The notes: generated by a model not told the origin, from the letters alone. Counted from the stretch's first letter, positions 40,385-52,349 are shown. The stretch: DNA of 64,000 nucleotides from Limnanthes douglasii subsp. nivea (GCA_036936605.1 JAUPFV010000001.1:216347530-216411529); one strand, 5' to 3'. A program made the numbers and translations.

Positions 40385-43293
40385 TCAGGGCTTATTCTCT
40401 TCGGATGTTCCTGCTTCACCTCCTTTTTTGGGGCCATTGATTTCAGCGCTTGAACTCTCCCCGGTTCCTTCTTCTTCATCGGTGGTAGAATCGATTCCAC
40501 TAGAGTAGCTCTTTTTATCACCATCTGCCATGGTATGGAACGAGATGTCTTCATACTCCACATACTGCCACAAGGGACCAAGCGTCCTCTTTGGGAACGT
40601 TTGATGGAAGAACAATACCATGTCAGACTTCACTTCGGCAAACCTTGTTTCCAAGGAGTCTATCACCTCGTTGGTGTATTTATCAATGTTGGCCTGAATT
40701 TTCTGTTCCTGCTCTTTCTCCAAGACTTCTTTCTCCTTAGTTACCTTAGACACAACCTCTTCAAGGGAAGTATTTTCGCCGAACAAGGTCTGAATGGCAC
40801 CATATTTTGTCTTCACGTATTCCTTTAAGGTGGAAAGATCTTTCTCCAAACCAGATCACTTAGCTTGGAGATCAGTGTTAGCATTCTCCGAAGTGACCAC
40901 CTTGGTTGACAGATCTTCCTTGTCCTTCTTCAGTTCTTCAAGCTCTTTCTTCAGTGCTTCATTGCTCTGGTTAGCGTTGAGGAGGTTGGTAGACAGAGTC
41001 TGCTTGTCTGTATTAAGGGTGTTGATAAGGGTAGACTGATTTTTCACCTGCCTCTCCAAATCGAGCACTGGTTGGATATGACCTAAAAGAGAATGGGCCA
41101 CCGTGTCCTGGTCTTCAGAAATAGAAAAAGATTTACCATTGTAGGTCACCATGTTGTAAGAGTCTGAACGACGGAACAGACTAGCAAAGTCATCTTTCTC
41201 TAAGTCAATGAAGTAAAAAACGATGTCATGAAGGGCTCTGATGTCAAGCTCTCCTCTGGTTCCCTCTCCCAGTTGCAAGTCTGTTGGAATTTTCTCTGCC
41301 AAAGTAGGGTCAGCAGGAGCTGGTGGAGGAGGAAGCTCCGAAGGGCGAAGAGTTATTTCTCCCCCTAAGGTGACCTTCTTCTTCTTGGCAGCCCTTTCAT
41401 CGCTACTGGCTCCCCGTTTTTTGTCCTTCTTCGGAGGCCTTGGTGGATTTGGTTTTTCCCTTGCCTCCTTGTCAGTTCCATCTTCAACTACTTGGAGCAA
41501 GGAGGCATCGATACCTCATTGGTTCTCCCCTCCTTGGTTCTCCGGACCGGTCTCTTCTGCATCAACCCGAACTGCCTCTACTCCAGCCTTCTTTTTCTTT
41601 CCCTTCATCTTGCTAAGAGCCTTGGATCTAGAGGGCAAGGCCAATTTACCATTTTTTTCCTCTGTTCGCTTGAGGATGACAGCTGGGGGAGGGATGTGGT
41701 CAATTTTTCCCATGTGAGATCTCTCCGGCCTGTGGTATTCCACAGATGAGATCTCAGTAAATTTCCAAAAGTGAAGCAGTTGTGGAAAGCATTCCCCCAA
41801 CGTTCAGAGGCCCATGCATTCAACTTGGCACATATAGTCTGTCCCTCCTCTAGATATCTGGTATACTCCTTTGGTAATACTGAAAAAGAAGTAATGAATA
41901 ATTCAAAAGTGGAGTATTTGCAAAGTGAAAAGGAGAAAATGAAAAACAAAATTGAAGAGCTTACTTGTACTCTTCCACCTACTAGTAAGCATGCTAGGGT
42001 TAGTCTTGGCTTTGATCTTTCTCCCATTTCACCATGACCCACTAATGAATAAGAACTGAGTTATCCAATTCTTCTCTGACTCAAACAAATCATCTACCAC
42101 TTTGAAATTGTTTCCCATGTTGTGGTGATAGAATGAGATGTGGTGATTCTTGCATAGACTTGCCACAACGGCAAATTGCTCCATAGGGAAAGGGATTCTG
42201 GACAACCTCGATGCCATTATGCAGGCAAGGAGGGAATACCAAGCATTTGGACTTAATTGGCTTGGGCAAAGCTTAATCAGATGGAAATACCTGACGATCT
42301 CTGGTCTAAGGGGAATCTGAGCCCCCAATTGAACAACTCAGTGTAGATGACCACTTCATTAACTTTGCAGTCCATTGGAGTCTCCGGAGTGACAGGAATC
42401 CTCACCATCACTGACTCTAAGATCCCTCACTTTGTCCGGATCCGGCCCAGCTCGACAGTATGAGTATAAACATAGTTTATGTTCTGCATGGCCAACAAAT
42501 AATTCACGTCGACTTTCTGAAAGCAAGGTCCTACCTTGCCCTTCAAGCACTCCGGGAGATCTGGATGAGCCATTCCAACCTTCACTTTGCCTTTCCCTTT
42601 CCTGTCAGAGACAGCATTCCCAGTTTTCCCTGAGGCTTTAGTTTCGAAGGGGGCCTCTTTGATACTATCTTCCATCATTTTGGAAGGTTTATCAGTTGTT
42701 ATGGATGGAAGGGTGTCAGCATCTAGCTCTATGGTCTGTCCGGATGATTGAGCGCCAGTGTTTTCCAGAGGCTTGGTGTCCGGTTGGGGCTCAGTTCCTG
42801 AGGACTTCGCTTGAGAAGCCACTTTAGATGCCTCCGATCCTGAGGGCTTATCTCGTGGGGATCTTATAGATATCTCCAATCATGAGGGTTTATCTTTGGA
42901 TGCTGATTTAGAGGCCTCCGGTTTGGAAGGCTTTGCTTGTGAGGCAGTCGCTTGGGCTTTCACCAAACGAGTTGTCCTACGTGGATTGGATTTCTCTGGA
43001 TATTTTTCAATATATGATCCCATGACTATGAAAGGGGAGGGTTTTCTAACGCTTGATACTGCTTTTTCTTTGGTAGTAGAAGGTTGGGACTCCTGAACAG
43101 AGGAGCCTGATGGGATTGGTGAAAGATTTGGTTTGAACAGCCGTTTGGGTTTTGGATTTCTGGTAGAAGATGATCCTTGATCAGCTTCTTGTGATGGTTT
43201 ATCAGACTTGTCACCTGGGGAAACCGGGAGACCAGCAACAATATGCCTCTCTCGTTTAACTTTGTTTGCTTTCTCTAATTCGGACAGATTCAA
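40385..43293 (-). pseudogene. E2 antisense extra ORF (Tat aORF, broken)
   Basis: Read leftwards from about 43293. A Ser/Pro/Lys-rich N-terminus (43293-42430) has the FIVMG motif that E1 (FLIMG) and E3 share. The core (42430-42029) has ELFNWGAQIPLRPEIVRYF, CPSQLSPNAWYSLLACIMAS, MGNNFKVVDDL and LFISGSW. A candidate intron lies at 41880-41964. A second exon has RWGNAFHNCFTFGNLLRSHL and a basic KGKKKKAG stretch. A long coiled coil (41100-40700, many Glu/Lys/Leu heptads) is followed by FPKRTLGPLWQYVEYED and an acidic Ser/Glu tail. Stops and frame changes near 42426, 42029 and 40850 break it. Confidence 0.75.
41880..41964 (-). other. Candidate intron in the E2 antisense ORF
   Basis: On the minus strand it reads GTAAGCTCTTC to CTTCTTTTTCAG, 85 bases, with a pyrimidine-rich 3' side. 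It sits between the core and the RWGNAF block, as in E1 and E3. With this donor the spliced frame does not fit the exon after it, so either an upstream GT is used or the copy has shifted frame. Confidence 0.45.
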
Positions 43294-43759
43294 CTAGCCG
43301 CCTTTTACAAGAGCGTTTCTAGCCGTGAACATAAAACTAACCACAAATTTTTTTGAAAGAAAGGGTGAAAAGCTCTATAAAAGATTTGTTGAGTGATGAA
43401 TATAATAAAACAATGAAAAAATGGTTTATATATTAGTAGAAAAAGGTAACTGATACCTAGGAGAAGACGAAGAGATTCGTGCAATGATTGAAGACGGCGC
43501 TGACGTGGGAAAAATTAAATGCATTGGTTACTTTTTAGGTTTAGTGGGAGCGCTGATCTAGGTAAAAAACGGCTGGTAGGTCAAATCAGATTGCGACACC
43601 TGTCCCACGATCCAAAGAAAAACTCTTAGAATTCTAAGAAGAAATCAGTCCGGACAAACCGCAAACCTGATACGCCAATAGGTCGGAAGATATCGTTATT
43701 GACTAAGTGAATTTTTTAGTCCTGCCAAAGATTTTTGACAAAGCCAAAAAAAGGGCTAC
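43294..43759 (+). other. E2 pre-LTR spacer with polypurine tract
   Basis: There is no coding signal. AAAAAAAGGG (43747-43756) followed by CTAC lies directly before the 3' LTR and is the likely plus-strand primer. A promoter for the antisense ORF should lie here; I see no clear TATA element. Confidence 0.55.
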
Positions 43760-44138
43760 TGATGAGTCCGGATAAATCCATCACTGCCTACTGAGATTTC
43801 CGGACAAGGGAAATTTGGACATAAACTGCCCACTGAACTATCCGGACATGACAAAAGTATAAAAGAACTAAACACCTTTTGACTAAGCTAGGTGTTAATC
43901 AACTTATTAAGTAAATGGGTCCTTAAACTTGACCTGGTTCCATAATTTGACCAGAAAGCCCATGAGTCCATAATTAAGGGTATAAATACCCCAACTACTT
44001 TCATTAATGAGGGTAATGAACATTTAATACAACCAGGCAGCTCAAATCTCTCACTACTAAACACCCAAACATTTAATACTCTAAATATTTTCCAAAACAC
44101 TTGACAAAATTACCCTCAGCTTAAAATAAACCTCACCA
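43760..44138 (+). repeat. E2 3' LTR
   Basis: TGATGAGTCCGGATAAATCC to CCTCACCA, with TATAAATA at 43981-43988. CACTT follows at 44139-44143. Confidence 0.95.
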
Positions 44139-44143
44139 CACTT

Positions 44144-45130
44144 GACGGCTTCCCAATGAATTTTCCATGATTTTGACATAAAACTGCTCACAACTCCCAC
44201 TGCATGAGCAATATATGGTCTCATACAGACCATTGCATACATAAAACTCCCAATAGCTCGAGTGTGAAGAACCTTAGCCATGAATTCTTTATCTTGCCCC
44301 GTCTGAGAGAATTGACCATTGGATAAACAAAAGTGACCTGCCAATGATGTATTAATTGGCTTGGTATCACCCATGTTAAATCTCTGCAAAACATGATCCA
44401 TGTACTCTGACTGAGATGATTGTAAAACGTTTTCATGCTTATCTCTTGTGATTCACATTCAAATGATCTTTTTCGTCGGACCTAAGTCCTTCATGTCAAT
44501 ATTTTTTTACAATTGTTGCTTCAATCATCCGATATCATATATATCTAAACCTGCTACTAACATATCATCAACATAGAGTAGCAAAATGATATAAATGGAA
44601 ACTCTCTTTTTGCATAAAACCGTCAAATTTCTTGAGTTTGTTTTAGACCATACAAACATTTCTTGTGTATGTATACAATGTTTTCTTTCCCTTTTTAAAG
44701 AAACCTTCTAGTTAATACATGTATATTTCCTCATTCAGTTCCCAGTGAAGAAATGCAGTCTTCACATCTAAATGTTCAAGATAAAGCTCTTCAATGGAAA
44801 AAATACTCAATAATGATCAAATAGTATTGAGCTTCACAAATGGAGCAAAAATGTCGGAGTAATCAATTCCTTCATTTTGCTAGAATCTTTTGCCAACTAG
44901 CCGACCTTTGTATCTCTTAGAGCCGTTATGCTCATCTTTCATCTGGTACACCCATTTTTTATGAATTACACCCATGGGTAACTCAGTTAGTTCTCATGCC
45001 TCATTTGAGATTAAAGACTTCATCTCATTTTTATGAAAATCTCCCACCTGCTAGAATTACTGGTCTGACAAGCTTCGTCATAGCATTCAGGCTCCCCTCT
45101 ATCGGTTAGTAACAGATAGTTCAAGTATCT
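44144..45130 (-). pseudogene. C1 reverse transcriptase (broken)
   Basis: The open frame 44081-44401 reads HVLQRFNMGDTKPINTSLAG, then RAIGSFMYAMVCMRPYIAHA, VGVVSSFM and HWEAVK, the copia RT end; residues after that are E2 LTR read-through. To the right, traces of the LLLYVDDM-type active site lie near 44560-44590 (minus strand) and of FLNGELNEEI near 44730. Stops are frequent. Confidence 0.75.
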
Positions 45131-45379
45131 CATGTTGACCACATGGGGTCGGTAAAATCTTCTCAAAAGAATAACTACCTCGGTCGGTTGTAGGGTGTCA
45201 GACTACTATCGATCGTTCTATCCAAACCGACTCTCTTTATTGAGGGAAAAATCCGGTCGGATTTATTTCTTGACTATCTAAGACCCCATCGACATGTGCA
45301 AATACTGATTTGTATGGTTTTGAGTCATTTTCTTTGGTTTTATGCATGTCCTTGTACATCACTGTTTCATTGAAGATCA

Positions 45380-46230
45380 TGTCTGTGCTTTAGATTATTT
45401 TCCTATTTTCATCATCTCAAACATGATAACTGAACTCACTTCTCCATAGTCGATCACGAAATATTTCTTTGGTTTGGCATCAAGCTTGTTCCTGCCTTGA
45501 TCCCTTATATGAAGATATATCGTACAACCAAAAACTCTTAGATGTGATAATTTTATCTCCTTATCACTCCATACCTCCTTGGGTATTCTATGCTCTAAAG
45601 AGAACCAATGGGCCTTGATTAACCAGGTAACCGGATGTGTTGGCTGCTTTTTCCTAGAACTGTTCGGTATACCTAACTGTATATGAATGCTTTTGGTTCT
45701 TTCCGTTAACATTCTTTTCATATGTTCAGCAATACGATTGTGTTGAGGCGTATCCGGCACAGTTCTCTCCATCCTGATCCCTTGATCATAGTAAAACGAA
45801 TCTGGTGTCCTCATATTCATCACCATTATCGGTTTTAAGCTTTTAATCCTCAGACATGTCTTATTCTCAACCATAGATTTCTATCTCCTAAAAACATCAA
45901 ACACCTCAAATTTATGCTTTAGAAAATAAACCCATACTTTTCGAGAATGATTATCGATAAAATTCACGACGTAGTATTTCCCTCCTATAGATCAAATAGT
46001 TATTAGACCCCAAACATCAGAGTGAAACAACTCAAGCATTTATTTCTTTGGGGTTGTGCCACTTGTGTGAAAATTGACCCTTTCCTGTTTTCCGAGTATG
46101 CAATGTTCGCACATATCTATATTGATGAATGAAAACCTAGAAGCTTCTCTTTCGAGTATATAAATTTTATACCCTTCTCACTAATGTGGCCAAGCCTCTG
46201 GTGTCACACGTTTGGATTTTCTTTTCCTAA
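45380..46230 (-). pseudogene. C1 integrase (broken)
   Basis: The zinc region near 46190-46060 keeps MCEHCILGKQERV. The core follows with HSDVWGL and NFIDNHSRKVWVYFL. The open frame 45395-45874 reads ENKTCLRIKSLKP, RTVPDTPQHNRIAEHMKR (catalytic Glu region, GVAER changed to RIAEH), PKEVWSDKEIKLSHLRVFGC and KLDAKPKKYFVIDYGE. This is the Ty1/copia integrase C-terminal layout. Confidence 0.78.
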
Positions 46231-46502
46231 TGTTATTGAAATTTAACAGTTCATCTCTGTTGTCTTGCAAAGAGTACCACTCTTCTTTCCTGCTAGAACT
46301 GTCATTGATCCCTTTTTTAAATCATCCAATTGTCACCATGAAATATCTTAGTGTAGCGTTCGCTAGCAAACTACCCTACTGACATTACGTTCTTTTTCAG
46401 ATCGGGGATATGCCTGACAGTTTTCGGTTCGCAGACAGACCCATTCGACTTAATCTTCATAGTACCTTCACCAATAATATCACAAGGTTGATCATGGCAA
46501 AG

Positions 46503-46528
46503 ATATATATATATATATATATATATAT
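46503..46528. repeat. (AT)n microsatellite
   Basis: Thirteen AT units within the decayed protease region of C1. Confidence 0.9.
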
Positions 46529-46639
46529 TTCCAAGGTTACTATGGACATACCTCTTGAAGAATTCTTTCTTCGAAGTAGCATGGAACGATGCTTTAAAGT
46601 CTAATCCCCAAGACTCTTCTCTGATTTCTAAGGAGCTTA

Positions 46640-47010
46640 TTAACGCATCATCTACTCGTAAATGATATTTGAATCTGTCTTCTTCTCATGGTCCTTTGGT
46701 TTTCCTTTGCACTGATATTTATAGTGATCAGTCTTCACCTCTAACACTTGATGTTTCTCGACCTCTGGAAATTTTAAGATTCCTAGACTTGGACCTCCTA
46801 TATCTTGATCTACCTCGGTAGTTCGATTTACCACATCCATATCGAGTGGTTCAATTTCTTTCTCTTGAATATATATGTAAGATTTAGAAGATTGATGACT
46901 CACCCGATTCTCTCATTCGAATCGTTTTATTGACAAGGTTATGAACATCAATAAATTTAAACTTATTGCATCTTGACGAGCTATTCACAGCCGTGATAGT
47001 AGCATTCCAA
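46640..47010 (-). pseudogene. C1 gag C-terminus and knuckle region (broken)
   Basis: The minus strand near 47010-46900 reads SWNATITAVNSSSRCNKFKF and RMRESGE, a conserved stretch of copia gag. The frame 46652-46903 contains DHYKYQCKGKPKDHEKK, the second half of a CCHC knuckle. The protease expected between here and 46230 is not readable. Confidence 0.6.
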
Positions 47011-47029
47011 CTATCTGGTATGTAAGATA

Positions 47030-47248
47030 ATAATATTAATACTCATATTTATTCATCAAAATAAAATTCAACTGAACTCAACTAGGTCCTAATTATATTG
47101 AGTCCATTGATTATATGCCTCAAGTCTTCTTAATAAGTAATTTATGACTCACTAAATTACTTCACTGGTATTTTTAAATTCAAAACTTCTTTAACTTTCC
47201 TTAATTAGTCTAAAACGTATATGGTTTTTGTTGGGTTTTGTCCCAACA
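47030..47248 (-). repeat. C1 5' LTR part fused to gag
   Basis: On the minus strand it begins TGTTGGGACAAAACCCAACA, where the ends TGTTGGG and CCCAACA are inverted repeats. 47108-47215 matches the 3' LTR block 32799-32896. The LTR joins the gag end near 47020 without a primer site, so a deletion removed the LTR 3' part and the gag start. Confidence 0.6.
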
Positions 47249-47960
47249 ATCTATTATATGTAACTAATTATTAATCCAAATTTATTTTATGTTCTGACTA
47301 ATAATTTTTATCAATAGTCTTTTAGTCTTTGAGATTTATAAGAGGAAGGACCTCAACACTGCATTGAAAATCGTTCGTTTGACATGGTCTTTACTACATG
47401 AAGAATAACAGGACAATGTCCATAATTTACCTCATTAAAATCCTCGAACGCCTAAACTTTCCTTTAAAAATCTTTATTTTTGAAGGAAAAGAGTGAAACA
47501 GATAATGCTTTATCCTAGTAAATAAGTTAGAAGGGTTGTTAGGACATGAATCACATGTACCCATTGATGTAACAACTCTTTTGCTTCTGAACTAGGAAAA
47601 CACCCTTATTTTAGGATCCAAGTGATTTTCATAGACTTCCCAACCCTAATCCAGTCTTCCATTACATAAATCAATGATGTTGAAGAAGTCAAAGTCATAC
47701 ATTAAAGGGAAACAATATCTAGGATTGAATTCTGGAACGTCTTTGAAGCTCGGCCAGACAACTAGGACAAGATTAACGACAAGCTCAGAAAATAATAATT
47801 GAGGAATAAAAAACCACAGTATGAGGCACTGTAGACTGTAGCAGGGGGTTGGAAGGCATATAATAAGGGTATATTCTGCTTAGGTTTTATGCCCTTATAT
47901 ACGAGGTAATATTGGGGAATAAAGACGAGCTGATAATATTTAAAACTCATTAGGACGGTT

Positions 47961-48030
<70 letters not shown>

Positions 48031-48299
48031 TGCTAAACCATAACAAGTTACAAATAAAAATTGGTGAGATAATAAGTTATATATGATAGTATAAAAAATA
48101 TCATTTAGAGAAGATAAAAAATGGATATGAAAAGTTAAAAAGTACTATAAAAAGACATAATATAGGGTGAAGGAAGAAAAATCACTATAAGATAGATGAT
48201 TCTGACGAGTTAAAGTTATAGAGGATAACAAACCATTGCCAAACAAGTCAGAATATGTTGAAAAGAGAAAAAAGTAAGACAAAGCAGAATCATGGATAA
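47249..48299. other. No gene recognised; contains a (TAA)n array at 47962-48028
   Basis: This AT-rich stretch has no family resemblance on either strand. The (TAA)n microsatellite has about 22 units. Sequence to the right may include the start of the E6 LTR. Confidence 0.6.
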
Positions 48300-49230
48300 A
48301 ATGAGGAATGATGATTATTCAGTTGAAGAAAAAAAATATTACGTCGCTAGAAGGACATTTAAGAAGCTTCTAGTTTATTGATACTACTCAAATATCTAAG
48401 AAGTTAGAGGGAAAATTGGTCATATTTGTAAAACCCGTTATACCAGATGAATGTCACGTGTCCTAGTAAAGTAAATAAGTATCATTCATCCTTTCATTTT
48501 AAGACTGATAAACCTTATAAATAAAGATGTACTTCTTCATTTAAATTTTGATTTTATTTCTAGGGAAATAAAGTAATAATATTAATCTTATTCTCCAAGT
48601 CGTGAGTAATTCACTCCATTTCATTATTGGTATTCCCTTTGATGAGACATTTTTCATCAAATTTGGCGCTATATGTGGGAATCCTAGAAAATATCAACTT
48701 TTACCAATGGTAACGACTTGCTCATGAGTGTCTATATATCTTTCTCGAGGATAATGTGTTTGAGGATCTCCAGTGGTTATTCCATGTAATTTAGATATTG
48801 ATTTATGGGCTTGTGAAAATAATTAAATACAAGTTAATCCATCAGTAATGATAATACATCCACATTCACTAATATCACATGCTCAAGATAATATAATCGA
48901 TTCCAGGTTATCTCGACGGTTACCAACTAGAAATGAATGTAATCTTCAAATTCTTACTGATTTATATACTTTAGGGGTACATATGAATAAACAAAGACAA
49001 TAAAAACATAAATTTTATTTTTTACAAGTTCAGATGTATGAGAAAAGAAGAGTAAGAATGTAACAAATGTCTAAAGTGTTATAATGTCTCAAGATAATAA
49101 AGATCAAGATGATTGGCGGATCAAGGCATCAGAAAACTCAATGAAACAAGCGTTCATCAAGTAATAGATCTATTTAGAACAAGATATCGACTACATGCTT
49201 TCAGATAAAGTCATTGACAACATGCATCCG
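48300..49230 (+). mobile_element. E6: 5' LTR end, primer site and leader of another Tat-like element
   Basis: A primer-site-like TTGGCGCTATATGTGGGAA (48663-48681) follows an LTR-like end TTTTTCATCA (48650-48659), matching CTCATCA then TTGGCGCCGTCTGTGGGAA at E1. TATAAATA at 48518-48525 fits an LTR promoter. The following 550 bp are gag-leader-like but decayed, with a readable RRLPTRNECNLQI. No pol or 3' LTR is present. The left LTR end is not defined. Confidence 0.5.
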
Positions 49231-49439
49231 GAACAGTCTTTACCCATTTATTTATGGTCAAAACAACCAGCATATGTGTTTGGCCAAGATTTCCTTTAGG
49301 TTTTAGCAAATGTATTTGCACCTAACTCTTGGAACTCTTTGTTGAGATAATCCAAGATTTCATATATATACATATCTTTGCTTGATCTATTTTTTTGGCC
49401 ATGTAGTCCTTTGGAAGTATACATGTATACGAGTTACTT

Positions 49440-50312
49440 CTAGCCTACACCTAAAGAATATCTACCTAATATGATAGTAACCCATAATCTACTACATCCA
49501 ATGTGTATTCTTTAGAAACCATCTCACTTGCATCCCAGACTTGCACAAGTCTCACATAGTTCGTGAGTTTTGAAATCGATAATAAATTTGTTAGAGCATC
49601 CAAAGGATTTTCTTTGCTATCAATCTTAGCCACCTTCATTTTCTCCTTCTTCACTATGTCTCAGATGAAGTGCAGCTTAATATCTACCTATTTATTTTGA
49701 TAGTAAAGGTTCAGATTCTTCATTAAATAAAGAGCACTAGTGTTATGATAGAACAAAGCCACATGTTGCTCCACACCAGCAAGTTCACTCAAAAGTCCAT
49801 TCATCCAAACAACTTTATTCATGGCTTCCGTAAAAATTATATATTTGGCTTTTATAAATGAAAAGGCAATGATCTTCTGTATAAAAGACTTATAGCTAAC
49901 CATTCCTTCAAACACAATAAACATATAACCCGAAGTAGACTTTCTTGTGTCAAGATAACATGAATAATCAGAATCTACATACGATCTCAAAAATATATCA
50001 TTCGTATACTTATGGTTGTAACACATCGTTATGGTAGTCGAACCCTTCAAGTATCTCATGAGCCACTTGAGTTCATATCGATGCGGCTCTCCGGATTAGA
50101 CATAAGTCTTATCAAAACACTTAAAGAATATGAAATATTAGGTCTCGTGTATAACATAGCATACATAATGTTACTGATAACATTAGAATAAGTTATATCT
50201 AGCACATACTTCTTACATGCAGCTTAGGTTGGTTCTTGAGTGACACTAAGTCTGAATTGGCACCAATGGGAGTTCCACCTGCTTTGGCTTCGCACATAGA
50301 GAAATTTCTTAT

Positions 50313-50382
<70 letters not shown>

Positions 50383-50604
50383 TTGTTGAGATAAGAATAT
50401 ATACCGTTTTAGCTTGTTCTCCTCATATTGACATAAAGTATCCTCATAGCCTCTCCCATATCATGCATCCAAAATTCTCATTTCAGCCGACTATTTATCG
50501 TTTCAATATGCTTTCTATCTCTTCCAACTATTTGTACATCATCCACATACAACAATAATATACTTATCTCTCCATCTGTGCTACCCTATTCCAATAGACA
50601 CAGT
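49440..50604 (-). pseudogene. C2 RT C-terminus and RNase H (broken), left part of split copia C2
   Basis: On the minus strand LLLYVDDVQIVGRDRKHIE near 50550-50500 is the RT active site (YVDD). ESRIDMN and MRYLKGSTTITMCYN follow. RNase H is at 50059-49470 with YVDSDYSCYLDTRKSTSGYM, VSYKSFIQKIIAF and the Glu region changed to FIKAKYIIFTEA. The frame 49466-49654 follows the RNase H end. An (AT)n run of 32 units (50318-50381) interrupts RT. The right part of C2 is at 61955-64000. Confidence 0.75.
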
Positions 50605-50712
50605 TTTCATATTTAAAGGGCTATTTGGTAATGTAATAAGAAATAATTAATTTTTGTTAGTGAGTTTAGAGATAAAAAAAGGTCGCTTAAGTAAATTTTT
50701 AGAGAGAGAAAG

Positions 50713-50859
50713 TGATGTAGCCTAGAAAGTCCAAACAAAAGCCTTTTTAATTTTATTTAATTTTATTTTATTCAAATATCTTATGTATTTAAATCAAATC
50801 TAATTATATTAAGATTTTATTTGATTTTATTTAATTTTCAAATATTTAATTTATTTTCT
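50713..50859 (+). repeat. Inverted LTR fragment at the left end of the TRIM-like element
   Basis: It reads TGATGTAGCCTAGAAAGTCC and on, the same as the start of the two LTRs to its right but in the opposite orientation. It makes a near-perfect inverted repeat of about 145 bp with 51060-51208. It ends at TTTTCTTGTA, joined to the LTR end CGCGGCGG. Confidence 0.85.
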
Positions 50860-51208
50860 TGTACGCGGCGGAAATAGAAGAAGAAGCAACGATAGATGAA
50901 ACCCTAATTCAAGGGTGACATGATGAAACCCTAATCTAAAGGTAACAAAAATTGAAATTTTCAGAGATAAAAAATATATTATTCCAAAAACTTCAAATAA
51001 CTTAAGGTATATGAGGCTTTATATAAGAGCTTCTCAAAACCCTAAATTATAATACAAGAAAATAAATTAAATATTTTAAAATAAAATAAAATAAAATAAA
51101 ATAAAATCTTAATATAATTAGATTTGATTTAAATACATAAGATATTTGAATTAAATTAAATTAAATTAAATCAAAAAGGATTTTGTTTGGACTTTCTCGG
51201 CTACATCA
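50860..51208 (-). repeat. TRIM-like element 3' LTR
   Basis: The minus strand starts TGATGTAGCCGAGAAAGTCC and ends near CGCCGCGTACA. It contains the stretch TAAGGTATATGAGG shared with the other LTR. Confidence 0.8.
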
Positions 51209-51733
51209 TCCTCTCCTGGTTGACAAGAATTTGTCTTCGAATTCACAGCACCATCACCATCAAGAACCCAAATTATTTATTTTATTTTATTCAATTGTTA
51301 CATTGGGAATTATAATTGTTGACCTTATCAGAATAAGATAAATTCTTATCGAGTGTTCCTTATTCGAAGTCACATTGAAGCCATCCGGTTGATGAAAATA
51401 ATAATTTTGAAAACCTTTTCATACCCTGAAGACAACATCCCCATGTCCAGTTGATGAAAAAAGATGGTTTTGAAAACTTTTTCATAGCATGAGACACCAT
51501 CTCGATAAGCAATTTTTACCTTGATTCGACGATTGGTAGCCAATTTAAACTCCTTCAGTAACCGGTCAATACGATCGTCATTGAAACGGTTGGTATGCCC
51601 CCTCATACTCAAACGATCTTCCCGATATTCATGACCATGTGTATTGTTCTCTTTTTTAAACCTTGAATCAGATGAAATCAGGATTTTGAAACATGTTTGA
51701 CCCGTAGCAGGAACTGAGGCTCCGATACCAAAC

Positions 51734-52079
51734 TGATGACGCGACAGAAATAAAAGAAGAATCAACGATAGATGAAACCCTAATTCAAGGGTAACATGAT
51801 GAAACCCTAATCTAAGGTTAACAAAAATTGAAATTTTCAGAGATAAAAAATATATTATTCCAAAAACTTCAAATAACTTAAGGTATATGAGGCTTTATAT
51901 AAGAGCTTCTCAAAACCCTAATTTATAATAAAAGAAAATAAATTAAATATTTTAAAATAAAATAAAATCAAATAAAATCAAATCTTATTATAATTAGATT
52001 TGATTTAAATACATAAGATATTCGAATAAAATAAAATTAAATTAAAAAGGCTTTTGTTTGGACTTTCTCGGCTACATCA
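51734..52079 (-). repeat. TRIM-like element 5' LTR
   Basis: The minus strand starts TGATGTAGCCGAG and ends GCGTCATCA; the primer site follows after three bases. It is nearly identical to the 3' LTR apart from AT-rich length differences. Confidence 0.8.
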
Positions 52080-52349
52080 GAAAATCTGATTTCAGAAAGT
52101 AAATACTATATCTCTCTCATAAATATCTCTAACAGTTTTTATAGGCTGAATTGCCTTAATAGGCATAGCGAGCTAAACAAAGTCCATGGGATAATATTTG
52201 TTAACCCAAGCACATGGTCTAAATCTCATTAAGCCCATTAACCAATAACTAAATATATAAAATAGTAAACTCATAATTATATAAAGTACATGATAAAATA
52301 AATATTGGCATTTGTCCAATTTACCTTTCGAATATTAACGTCATTATCA

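Larger units (their letters stand above)
33890..44138 (+). mobile_element. E2: complete Tat-lineage retrotransposon (10.25 kb)
   Basis: Both LTRs (33890-34266 and 43760-44138), the primer site, polypurine tract and a perfect CACTT duplication are present. Between them lie gag, protease, RT, two RNase H domains and integrase on the plus strand, and the extra ORF on the minus strand. The LTRs differ at about 25 of 377 sites by eye (about 7%), so the insertion is old, on the order of a few million years at usual plant rates. The genes have many stops and frameshifts. Confidence 0.95.
32799..47248 (-). mobile_element. C1: Ty1/copia element carrying two Tat-family insertions
   Basis: On the minus strand: LTR part (47248-47030), gag end (47030-46900), knuckle region (46900-46640), integrase (46230-45380), RT (45130-44144), then after the E2 insertion RNase H (33889-33836 and 33421-33000), polypurine tract (32908-32898) and 3' LTR (from 32896). 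The RNase H/RT junction is continuous once E2 and the solo LTR are removed. A deletion joins the LTR to the end of gag. All domains are decayed. Confidence 0.8.
50713..52079 (-). mobile_element. TRIM/LARD-like small LTR element
   Basis: It has two LTRs (50860-51208 and 51734-52079), a 525-bp internal region, a primer site TGGTATCGGAGCC (complement of 51718-51730, one base off the usual initiator-Met site TGGTATCAGAGCC), and a purine-rich ACCAGGAGAGGA directly before the 3' LTR. It carries no pol; the internal ORF 51370-51765 (minus) resembles no enzyme. Bordering bases GAAAG (50708-50712) and GAAAA (52080-52084) may be a mutated 5-bp target duplication that encloses the inverted fragment too. 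Confidence 0.75.
50605..52349 (-). repeat. E3 3' LTR, interrupted by a TRIM-like element
   Basis: The block 50612-50710 (GGCTATTTGGTAATGTAATAAG and on) matches 61867-61945 in the 5' LTR. The block 52080-52349 carries the LTR start, on the minus strand TGATAATGACG, next to the polypurine tract. Without the insert the LTR is about 378 bp. Confidence 0.7.

Noticed and set aside
42896..43096. Plus-strand ORFs opposite the E2 antisense gene.
   Set aside because: They are shadows of the biased coding sequence on the minus strand, which matches the E1 and E3 antisense proteins.
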